Of a stretch of DNA of 10,318 nucleotides, positions 1 to 6,211 are shown piece by piece. A program made the position numbers and the translations under genes. The stretch is taken from positions 1 to 10,318 of the forward strand of contig JANWKW010000032.1 in assembly GCA_025451135.1 (NCBI GenBank), written 5' to 3'. Positions within the stretch are counted from its first letter, which is position 1, and the number at the start of each line of letters is the position of its first letter. Source of the stretch: Vulcanimicrobiia bacterium. GTDB lineage: Bacteria > Vulcanimicrobiota > Vulcanimicrobiia > Vulcanimicrobiales > Vulcanimicrobiaceae. Below the pieces are notes generated by a model. That model ran no database searches, had not been told where the DNA came from, and saw nothing but the letters and a program-made list of their open reading frames with translations.

Positions 1-577
1 CGAGCGGCAAGAAACAACCGGCCGCTTCGATCAGGTCCTCTTGGACGATCACCGCGCCGTCGTGCAGCGGCGAGCGCGGCTGGAAGATCGAGACCAGCAA
101 CTCGACCGAGACCAGCGCGTTGAGCAGCGTGCCGCTCTCGATGTACTCCTTGAGCCCGGTCTGCTGTTCGATCACGATCAGCGCGCCGATGCGGCTGCGC
201 GAGAGCGCGAAGGCGACCTGGGCGATGGCCAGGATGCTGCGGTCCTCCGGGCGCCGCTCGGCATCGTCCTGCGCCATGCGGAACAATCCGCCCCGCCCGA
301 TCTGTTCGAGCGCGCGCCGCAGTTCGGGTTGGAAGACGATCGGCAGCGTGACCGCGGCGCCGACGACGATGATCTGGAGGATCGAGCCGAGCAGGTAGAG
401 CCGCAGCAGGTTGGCGAGGCCGAGCAGCCCGATCAGCACCAGGACGCCGATGAGGATCTGCACGGCGCGCGTGCCGCGGATCAGCAGCAGCACGTAGTAG
501 ATGAGCACGCTCGTGGCGATCACGTCGAGCAGATCGGTCGGGCCGACCGAGAACACGAACGCTCTAATCGCGTCCAT
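1..577 (-). CDS. cdaA: Diadenylate cyclase CdaA (DacA), 3' end cut by window edge
   Basis: This is a membrane-bound diadenylate cyclase, which joins two ATP into the second messenger cyclic di-AMP. That messenger controls potassium and osmolyte transport and cell-wall homeostasis. I translated the first 192 residues from the ATG at 577. Three hydrophobic segments (about 15-33, 38-58 and 62-82) match the N-terminal membrane region of CdaA. They are followed by the family-typical FQPELRRALEQIGRG (82-96) and the catalytic DGA motif in PLHDGAVIV (170-178). The RHR motif and the rest of the cyclase domain lie beyond base 1. The start overlaps the last 14 bases of the upstream gene, so translation is probably coupled. 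In Firmicutes the partners are cdaR and glmM; whether they follow here cannot be seen. DisA is excluded by the membrane segments at the N-terminus. Confidence 0.95.
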   Translation of the reverse strand, partial: MDAIRAFVFSVGPTDLLDVIATSVLIYYVLLLIRGTRAVQILIGVLVLIGLLGLANLLRLYLLGSILQIIVVGAAVTLPIVFQPELRRALEQIGRGGLFRMAQDDAERRPEDRSILAIAQVAFALSRSRIGALIVIEQQTGLKEYIESGTLLNALVSVELLVSIFQPRSPLHDGAVIVQEDLIEAAGCFLPL

Positions 578-1097
578 GCGGCGCTCCGAGGTAGGTCTCG
601 AGGACGCGGTCCGGCACGATCCCCGGCGTCTGCAGGCCGTCGGCGGCCACGGCCGCGGTGACGCTCACCGGCAACGGCGCGAGCGAGCGGGTCAGTCGCC
701 AGCCGGCGAACCGGCGCAGCTCCACGTCGAGGAGCGCCATCACCAGCGACGCGGGGCTGACGGCCGGATCCCACTCCAGGGCCAACTCGTCGCCGACGCG
801 TTCGGCGCTCACGATGCCGGCCGGGCGGCCGGGCCCCGCGAGCGCTTCGAGCAGGGCCGGGAAGGCTTCGGGCGGACGCGGCGTAACAGCAACGGCGATG
901 ATCGCACCACCGTACGCCGTTCCCGTTCCGCCGAGCTCGATGGGCTCCGGCGTTTCGACCAAGGCGTACGTCCGGCCGGTGGAGGCGTCGTCGCACCACG
1001 CGATCGCCCCGCTCGCAGCGGCAATGCTCCGCTCGAGCGCCGCTCGTTCTGCGGCGACCGGCGCGGCATCGAAACGAATCGTGCGAGCGAATTTCAC
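564..1097 (-). CDS. Hypothetical protein, 177 aa, overlapping cdaA
   Basis: I do not recognise this family. The predicted protein is soluble, rich in alanine and proline, and has no signal peptide or membrane segment. It looks like an alpha/beta protein: an N-terminal strand-helix part (KFARTIRFDAAP), a glycine-rich stretch with a hydrophobic strand around GGTGTAYGGAIIAVAV, and a C-terminal half beginning near LALEWDP with a helix containing SLVMALLDVELRRF. GTG at 1097 was chosen because an AGCAGG-like site lies just upstream and a TATAAC hexamer sits at 1115-1110. An in-frame GTG at 1124 would lie upstream of that hexamer. The open frame continues upstream to 2048, but there it is only the complement of rsgA. 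Its TAG stop lies inside cdaA (14-base overlap), which suggests co-expression and perhaps a role linked to cyclic di-AMP. That role is inference from position only. Confidence 0.72.
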   Translation of the reverse strand: MKFARTIRFDAAPVAAERAALERSIAAASGAIAWCDDASTGRTYALVETPEPIELGGTGTAYGGAIIAVAVTPRPPEAFPALLEALAGPGRPAGIVSAERVGDELALEWDPAVSPASLVMALLDVELRRFAGWRLTRSLAPLPVSVTAAVAADGLQTPGIVPDRVLETYLGAPHGRD

Positions 1098-1109
1098 GTC
1101 GCCTGCTTC

Positions 1110-1115
1110 GTTATA
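1110..1115 (-). promoter_or_regulatory. Candidate -10 box for the hypothetical-cdaA operon
   Basis: The divergent gap between the hypothetical gene and rsgA (1098-1154) holds the minus-strand hexamer TATAAC, 5 of 6 bases of the TATAAT consensus. No good -35 box lies 16-18 bases upstream. Transcription from it would begin near 1103, leaving a leader of only about six bases before the GTG at 1097. I see no comparably good plus-strand promoter for rsgA in this gap. Confidence 0.3.
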
Positions 1116-1154
1116 CGCGCGCACCCCGCACTCTTGCGCAGACCGGGCCGCTCG

Positions 1155-2033
1155 TTGAACGCTCCGGTCCATGCGCTGATCGTCTCGGTCGGGAAGAACG
1201 TCGCCTGGGTCGTCCTCGACGGCGAGACCGAGCCGCGCCTGGCCGCGCTTCGCCGGATGAGCGGAAAGCGTTCGATGCCCGTTCCGGGCGACGAAGCCAC
1301 CGTGAAGATGCTCGAAGACGGGACGACGGTCGTCGAGCACTTGCTCCCCCGCCGGTTCGCGTTGACGCGTCGCAGCGTGGGCGGGCGCGAGAAGACGATG
1401 GCCGCCAACGTGGATACGCTCGTGACCGTCACGGCGCTGGCCTCGCCCCCGCCGCGCCTGGTCACCCTCGACCAGCTCCTCGCGTTCGCCGCCCTCGAGA
1501 ACATCGCGGCGACGGTCGTCTTCACCAAGCCCGATCTGGCCGACGCGTCGCAGCGCGCCGGGCTGGAACGGACCTACGAGGCGATCGGCTACCCGGTGGT
1601 GACCATCGATCCGAAGCACGGCGACAATCTGGATGCGCTGCGGGCGGCGCTGGCCGGCAAGCACGCCCTGCTGTGCGGCAACTCCGGGGTCGGCAAGAGC
1701 TCGATCTTCCGGGTGCTCGGCGGCGAAGCCACCATCGGCGAGACCTCGCGCCACGGGCTCGGCCGGCAGACCACCACGACCGCCCGCCTCTACCGTATGG
1801 CCGACGGGTTTCTGATCGACAGCCCCGGCGTCAACGAGTTCGGTCTGGGGGCGATCGGACCGCGCGACCTGGCCCACGGTTTCGTCGAGATGCGGGAGCC
1901 GACGACCCGGTGCCGCTTCACCGACTGCACCCACCTGCGCGAGCCCGGCTGCGGCGTCCGCGAGGCGGTCGCCCGGGGTGCCATCGCGGCCTCGCGGTAC
2001 GCCAGTTTCGAGCAGATCGCCCAGGAGGCGTAG
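1155..2033 (+). CDS. rsgA: Ribosome small-subunit GTPase RsgA (YjeQ family)
   Basis: RsgA is a circularly permuted GTPase that binds the nearly finished 30S subunit, checks the decoding centre and helps release maturation factors. From a TTG start the protein is 292 residues, at the short end of the family. An N-terminal OB-fold (about 5-70) precedes the GTPase domain, in which the G4 motif TKPD (124-127) comes before the P-loop GNSGVGKSS (175-183) and the G3 motif DSPG (222-225). That order is the permutation typical of RsgA. The C-terminal zinc site is C253, C258, H260 and C266. The first ATG (1257) would remove much of the OB-fold, so TTG at 1155 is preferred; TTG at 1134 is the alternative. 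Neither has a strong ribosome binding site. Next downstream is rpsT, another small-subunit gene. Confidence 0.95.
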   Translation: MNAPVHALIVSVGKNVAWVVLDGETEPRLAALRRMSGKRSMPVPGDEATVKMLEDGTTVVEHLLPRRFALTRRSVGGREKTMAANVDTLVTVTALASPPPRLVTLDQLLAFAALENIAATVVFTKPDLADASQRAGLERTYEAIGYPVVTIDPKHGDNLDALRAALAGKHALLCGNSGVGKSSIFRVLGGEATIGETSRHGLGRQTTTTARLYRMADGFLIDSPGVNEFGLGAIGPRDLAHGFVEMREPTTRCRFTDCTHLREPGCGVREAVARGAIAASRYASFEQIAQEA

Positions 2034-2050
2034 CGACCTTTCTCGCACCT

Positions 2051-2070
2051 GCCGTCCTGCGACAGGCGGC
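2051..2070 (+). terminator. GC-rich hairpin between rsgA and rpsT, possible terminator
   Basis: GCCG and CCTG (2051-2054, 2056-2059) can pair with CAGG and CGGC (2063-2066, 2067-2070). This gives an eight-pair stem with a single bulged T and a CGA loop, 17 bases after the rsgA stop. No T-run follows, so it is not a standard intrinsic terminator. It may be a weak terminator or transcript-end structure, or chance in GC-rich DNA. It sits directly before the rpsT -35 box. Confidence 0.3.
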
Positions 2071-2071
2071 C

Positions 2072-2100
2072 TGGACCGGGCAGGGGTTCTGTGCTACAAT
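2072..2100 (+). promoter_or_regulatory. rpsT promoter
   Basis: The -10 box TACAAT (2095-2100) is preceded by an extended TG (2092-2093). A -35-like TGGACC (2072-2077) lies exactly 17 bases upstream. Transcription would start near 2107 and give a leader of about 29 bases before the rpsT start codon. This is the best sigma-70-type promoter in the window and suggests that rpsT is transcribed independently of rsgA. Confidence 0.7.
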
Positions 2101-2121
2101 CCCCCGGTTGTTCTAACGCCC

Positions 2122-2127
2122 AAGGAG
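2122..2127 (+). promoter_or_regulatory. rpsT ribosome binding site
   Basis: AAGGAG lies eight bases before TTG at 2136. It decides the start: the next residues, PNIKAAEK, match the conserved N-terminus of S20. It is the strongest Shine-Dalgarno sequence seen in the window, while most neighbours have weak ones. Confidence 0.85.
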
Positions 2128-2135
2128 CTGGTTTC

Positions 2136-2462
2136 TTGCCCAACATCAAAGCCGCCGAGAAGTGGGTGCGGCAGACGCAAAAGCGCACCGTACGTAACCT
2201 CGATGCCAAGACGCGTCTCAAGACCCTGTACAAGAAGGCTGCCGTCGGCACCGCCGGCGCCGAGACCGTGAAAGACGTCGAGTCGCAGTTCGACAAGGCC
2301 GCGCAAAAGGGCACGATCCACCCGAATAAGGCCGCCCGCAAGAAGTCGCGCCTGGCCAAGGCCATCAAGGCCGCTGCCAATGCGCCCGCCAAGCCGGTGA
2401 AGTCGGCCAAAGCGAAGTCGGCCAAGAAGTCGACCTCGAAGAAGACCACGAAAAAGGCGTAG
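2136..2462 (+). CDS. rpsT: 30S ribosomal protein S20, with lysine-rich C-terminal extension
   Basis: S20 binds 16S rRNA early in 30S assembly as a three-helix bundle. The 108-residue product starts MPNIKAAEKWVRQTQKR and contains KAAQKGTIHPNKAARKKSRL, both typical of the family. Most S20 proteins are near 85-90 residues. The excess here is a low-complexity C-terminal tail of lysine, alanine, serine and threonine from about residue 83, including SAKKSTSKKTTKKA. The start is TTG, fixed by the AAGGAG site. E. coli rpsT also starts with UUG, and there the weak codon is part of translational autoregulation by S20, so similar control is possible here. The thrE-like gene begins 18 bases after the stop and is probably cotranscribed. 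Confidence 0.96.
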   Translation: MPNIKAAEKWVRQTQKRTVRNLDAKTRLKTLYKKAAVGTAGAETVKDVESQFDKAAQKGTIHPNKAARKKSRLAKAIKAAANAPAKPVKSAKAKSAKKSTSKKTTKKA

Positions 2463-2480
2463 CCGCCGTAAGCGCGCCTC

Positions 2481-3731
2481 GTGGCTGAATCGACCGCCTT
2501 CGTCGCCGACGATCCCAAGGCGGTCTTCATCGCTACGATGGCGCGCGAACTCCATCAGGCCGGCGTCGCCACCGACGCGCTTGAGGAGACGCTCGTCGCG
2601 ATCGCCGCCGCGATCGGACTGCAGATCCAGGTCTTCGCACTCCCCACCAACATCGCGATCGCCATCGGTTCGGTCTATCGCCAGCGGGTGGTGATGCTCC
2701 GGATGGATCCGGGACGCCCGAATCTGCGTCGCATCGCCCTGCTCAACACCATCTACGACGACATGCTGGCGGGCCGTATCGACTATGTCGAGGCGACCCG
2801 GCAACTGGTGCTGCTCGACGAGCATCCCGGCTATGCGCCTTGGCTGCAGATCCCGGGCCTGTTCGCGATCGCCGTCGGCGTCGCGCTGCTCCTGGGCGGC
2901 GGCGTGCGCGAGATGATCGTCTCGGGCACCATCGGCGCCGTCACCGGCGCGCTCTCCGCTTTCGGCGCGCGGTACGCCGTGATCGACCGGCTGTTCGAGG
3001 TCATCGCGGCGTTCGCCGGGACGCTGATCCTGGCGCTCTTCACGAAGCTGATCGGCCCGACCAATATCTACATCTCGATCGTCGCCGGCGTGGTCGTGCT
3101 GCTGCCGGGCTACTCGCTGACGCTCGCTTTGCACGAGCTCGCCAATCGCAACCTGGTCGCGGGCGTCGCGCGCTTGGGCAAAGTGCTCTCGACCCTGCTG
3201 GCGCTCGGGTGCGGCGCATTGCTCGGGTTCACGCTCCTCGGCCCGCAGTTGCTGCAGAGCAGCGACGTGCATCCGCACCCGGTCGGCGCGGCGTTCTGGC
3301 TCCTGGCGGTCGTGTTGCTGACGGTCGGCCTGTGGGTCGATCTCGACGCGCGCCCGCGCGAGTTCCCGTGGGTCTTCGCCGCGAGCTTCGTGGCGGTCGC
3401 GGCGACCAAGCTCTTCGGCATGCTGCCCGTGCACACGGCGGCGGCGTTCGCGTCCGCATTCGTGTGCGGGATCGTCGCCAACCTCGGCGCGCGCTTCCTG
3501 CGCATCCCCCAGCCGGTCATGCTCGTGCCGGCGCTGTTGGTGCTCGTCCCCGGCAGCCTGAGCTACGAGAGCATCCTGTTCGCCTTCCAGCAGAACATCG
3601 GCAGCGCGCTCCCGCTCGCCGCCAACGCGATCGTCAACGCGATCCTCTTGGTCGCCGGCCTGCTGCTCTCGCAGATGGTCTTCCCCTCGACGACCCTGCG
3701 GAACCAACGCGCCTCGTTCGGCCCGCGGTAG
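2481..3731 (+). CDS. ThrE-family threonine/serine exporter
   Basis: This 416-residue inner-membrane protein resembles ThrE of Corynebacterium, which exports threonine and serine by proton antiport. The N-terminal 115 residues are a soluble domain of the ThrE/DUF1212 type (VFALPTNIAIAIGSVYRQRV, 51-70). About ten membrane segments follow (near 121-140, 143-165, 170-190, 195-217, 233-254, 268-287, 295-312, 317-338, 345-360 and 380-400). The first five belong to the ThrE part and the last five to the ThrE_2 (DUF3815) part, so both halves are fused as in Corynebacterium rather than split as in E. coli YjjP/YjjB. Matching LLPGYSLT (207-214) and LVPGSLSY (355-362) motifs occur in the two halves. The GTG start at 2481 has only a weak ribosome site. 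The family is clear; the substrate is inferred. Confidence 0.88.
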   Translation: MAESTAFVADDPKAVFIATMARELHQAGVATDALEETLVAIAAAIGLQIQVFALPTNIAIAIGSVYRQRVVMLRMDPGRPNLRRIALLNTIYDDMLAGRIDYVEATRQLVLLDEHPGYAPWLQIPGLFAIAVGVALLLGGGVREMIVSGTIGAVTGALSAFGARYAVIDRLFEVIAAFAGTLILALFTKLIGPTNIYISIVAGVVVLLPGYSLTLALHELANRNLVAGVARLGKVLSTLLALGCGALLGFTLLGPQLLQSSDVHPHPVGAAFWLLAVVLLTVGLWVDLDARPREFPWVFAASFVAVAATKLFGMLPVHTAAAFASAFVCGIVANLGARFLRIPQPVMLVPALLVLVPGSLSYESILFAFQQNIGSALPLAANAIVNAILLVAGLLLSQMVFPSTTLRNQRASFGPR

Positions 3732-3735
3732 GGGC

Positions 3736-3819
3736 TTGACGCGTAACACATTCACGGATGAACAACTCGCCCACTTGCGCAGACTCGTGGCGCGATGCAT
3801 CGATATCGAGGTCGATTAA
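3736..3819 (+). CDS. Possible 27-aa small protein between thrE-like gene and priA
   Basis: A short frame starting at TTG 3736, four bases after the upstream stop, encodes 27 residues. It contains FTDEQLAHLRRLVARCIDI, which looks like one amphipathic helix with an acidic end (EVD). Its TAA stop (3817-3819) interlocks with the TAA of priA on the other strand (3816-3818) in the sequence TTAA. Against it: the only purine-rich stretch upstream, TAGGGG, lies too close to the TTG, and the third positions of its codons are less GC-rich (17 of 26) than those of its neighbours. It could be a chance frame. I know of no family it belongs to. Confidence 0.28.
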   Translation: MTRNTFTDEQLAHLRRLVARCIDIEVD

Positions 3820-6197
3820 GGGTCGACGTTAAGAGCGATCCGGACGGTCCGGTCGGCTCTCGCTAGCGGGAGGATGCGCTCGCGAATGGCTTCGCGTAGT
3901 GCGGGAGCCTTGGACGTCTTGAGCATCAGCCGGAACCGCCACTCGTCGTTGAGGCGAGCGATCGGGTAGGGCGCCGGACCGAGGATGTCGCACAGGCCGG
4001 TCTCCTCGAGGATGCGCGCATACTTCGCGGCGGCGTCGCTCGCGGCCACCTTGTCGCGGCCGATGACGCCGAGATAGATCAGCCGGGCTGAAGGCGGATA
4101 GTCCAGATCGCGCCGCTCGCGGAGTTCTTCCTCCGCGAAGCCCTCGAAGTCGTGGGTCGACGCGAACACGATCGCGGGGTGCGCCGGCGCGTAGGTCTGG
4201 ACGATCGCTTCTCCGGGGCGCGCGCGTCCGCTGCGGCCGCAGACCTGCGTGATCAGATCGAACGTCCGCTCCGAGGCGCGGAAGTCGGCCACGTGCAGAC
4301 CGATATCGGCCGCGACCACGCCGACCAGCGTCACCGTCGGATAGTCGAGGCCCTTAGCGACCATCTGCGTGCCGACCAGCACGTCGCCGCTCTCCTCGAA
4401 CTCGCCGAGCAGCCGGGCGTGGTCGCCTACCCGGGTGGTGGTGTCCGAGTCCATCCGCACGACGCGCGCTTGCGGGAAGAGATGCGCGACCTCTTCGGCC
4501 ACGCGCTCGGTGCCGACGCCGAACTCCTTGACCGACGCGTCTCCGCAGTTGGGGCAGAGCGACGGGATCGGCCGCTGGAGATCGCAGTAGTGGCAGCGCA
4601 TCAGCCGCTCCGCGCGATGCACCGCGAGCGATACGCTGCAGCGCGTGCATTCCGGTACGTGGCCGCACGTGCGGCAGAGCAAGAATCCGCCGCTGCCGCG
4701 CCGGTTGACGAACAGCACGCTCTTCTCGCCGCGCTCGATGCGGTCGGCCAGCCCCTGCGTCAGCGCGCTGCCGAAGATGCGCTTGTTCCCGGCCGCGAAC
4801 TCTTCGCCCATGTCGACGACCGTCACGCGCGGCATCGCCTGCCGTGTGGCGCGTTCGCGCAGGACGAGCAGCTCGATCGCGCCGTTCCGGGCCGCGGCCC
4901 AGCTCTCGAGCGAGGGCGTCGCGCTGCCCAGGATCGTCACGCCGCCGGCGGCCCGCATCCGCTCGCGCGCCACCGCGACCGCATGATAGCGCGGCACCGT
5001 ATCCTGCTTGTAGGACGTCTCGTGCGCCTCGTCGACCACGATCAACCGCACGTCGGGGAGCGGCGCGAAGACGGCGCTGCGCGCGCCGACCACGACGTCG
5101 ACCTCCCCGCGCGAACTGGCCTGCCAGGCGTCGAACCGCTCCCGCTCCGAGAGCGCCGAATGCAGCACCGCGACCCGCTCGCCGAAGGCGGCCTCGAAGC
5201 GCCGGGCCGTCTGCGGCGTGAGCGAGATCTCGGGGACCAGCACGATGGCGCGGCCGCCGGCCCGTACGACCCGCTTGATCGCCTCGAGATACACGAACGT
5301 CTTGCCGCTGCCGGTGACGCCGAACAGCAAGGCCTCGCGATGCTCGCGTGCGTCCAGCCAGCCCGCGATCCGGGTCAGCGCATCGGCTTGCTCGCCGGTC
5401 GCGACGAACTGCGCGGGCTCGTCGATGCGCGTGGCGCGCTCGCGTGCCGGCTCGACCTCGCGCTCGACCAGCGCCCCGGCCTTCACGGCCCGCGCGATGA
5501 CGGCGTTGGTGAAGCCGGCCAGGAGCGCGTCGGCGCGCGGCGTGCCCGGCTGCTCGCGCACGAACGCGATCAGGGCCTCGACCTTCTTGCCTTTGATCGC
5601 CGCGTCGCCCGGGTAGAGGACGCGAATGGTATACGCGTGCGTCTTCGGGGCGACGAACCGGCGCACGCGCTCGTGATCGCCGCTGCGCGAGAGCGTCTGC
5701 ACGTGGCGCAGCAAGGTCGCGCGATCGCCCGCGCGGCGCGCGTCGGGATGGCGCAGCAGCGACTCGAGCCCGAAACCGTCGGGCAGATCCTCCCAGATCG
5801 TGCGCAGCAGACGTTCCGGGACCGAGGGATAGCGCGCCGGGTTCGGGCGCGGGGCGCGCGCGAACGCGTCGACCATCCGCGGCACGGCCGCCGCCAGGAC
5901 CACCGCGCCGAGCGCCTCGCCGAGCGTGCACAGATAGCGCTCGGCGACGAAGCGCGCGAGATGCAACCCGACCTCGTCGAAGGCCCGCGGCACGTCGCAG
6001 CGCTCGGCGATCGCGCGGATGCGCGGATGCTCGGGCTCGTCGCGGACCGGCGAGACGACGAACGCGACCACGTCGCGCGAGCCGAGCGGGACGCGCACGA
6101 CGTCGCCGACGCGCACGTCCAGCTCGCCGGCCGCGTAGGTGAGCGGCAGATCGAATCGCGAGGAACGGATCGCCGCGAGGGCGTCGCAGACGCGCAC
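3816..6197 (-). CDS. priA: Primosomal protein N' (replication restart helicase PriA)
   Basis: PriA recognises abandoned replication forks, unwinds the lagging strand 3' to 5' using ATP and directs reloading of the replicative helicase. The 793-residue product has the usual layout. The N-terminal 3'-end-binding and winged-helix regions come first, then the helicase core with Walker A GVTGSGKT (293-300) and Walker B DEAH (389-392). Eight zinc-binding cysteines are in CxxC pairs at 508/511, 517/520, 535/538 and 548/551. The second RecA-like lobe has GTQMVAKGLDYP. The last helicase motif reads QVCGRSGR (from residue 651) where QVAGRAGR is usual. GTG at 6197, 14 bases after the aroB stop, is the best start and keeps the N-terminal domain, although no clear ribosome site precedes it. 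It is last in the secretin-aro block. Confidence 0.96.
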   Translation of the reverse strand: MRVCDALAAIRSSRFDLPLTYAAGELDVRVGDVVRVPLGSRDVVAFVVSPVRDEPEHPRIRAIAERCDVPRAFDEVGLHLARFVAERYLCTLGEALGAVVLAAAVPRMVDAFARAPRPNPARYPSVPERLLRTIWEDLPDGFGLESLLRHPDARRAGDRATLLRHVQTLSRSGDHERVRRFVAPKTHAYTIRVLYPGDAAIKGKKVEALIAFVREQPGTPRADALLAGFTNAVIARAVKAGALVEREVEPARERATRIDEPAQFVATGEQADALTRIAGWLDAREHREALLFGVTGSGKTFVYLEAIKRVVRAGGRAIVLVPEISLTPQTARRFEAAFGERVAVLHSALSERERFDAWQASSRGEVDVVVGARSAVFAPLPDVRLIVVDEAHETSYKQDTVPRYHAVAVARERMRAAGGVTILGSATPSLESWAAARNGAIELLVLRERATRQAMPRVTVVDMGEEFAAGNKRIFGSALTQGLADRIERGEKSVLFVNRRGSGGFLLCRTCGHVPECTRCSVSLAVHRAERLMRCHYCDLQRPIPSLCPNCGDASVKEFGVGTERVAEEVAHLFPQARVVRMDSDTTTRVGDHARLLGEFEESGDVLVGTQMVAKGLDYPTVTLVGVVAADIGLHVADFRASERTFDLITQVCGRSGRARPGEAIVQTYAPAHPAIVFASTHDFEGFAEEELRERRDLDYPPSARLIYLGVIGRDKVAASDAAAKYARILEETGLCDILGPAPYPIARLNDEWRFRLMLKTSKAPALREAIRERILPLARADRTVRIALNVDP

Positions 6198-6211
6198 TAG
6201 CGTGCCACGCG

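Noticed and set aside
1098..2048. Upstream continuation of the hypothetical gene frame to 2048
   Set aside because: This part is the exact complement of rsgA and its translation changes to Arg/Gly/Asp-rich sequence. The protein-like part begins near 1097.
3721..3735. GCCC/GGGC inverted repeat after the thrE-like gene as a terminator
   Set aside because: The stem is only four pairs, the loop is seven bases and no T-run follows.
2094..3800. 568-codon minus-strand open frame opposite rpsT and the thrE-like gene
   Set aside because: Translation is rich in Arg, Asp, Glu, Gln and His with no domain, as expected for the complement of GC-rich coding DNA; the plus-strand genes are clearly real.
4152..6200. 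682-codon plus-strand open frame opposite priA
   Set aside because: Low-complexity Arg/Ala/Asp/Glu composition and no motif; priA on the other strand has every expected motif.
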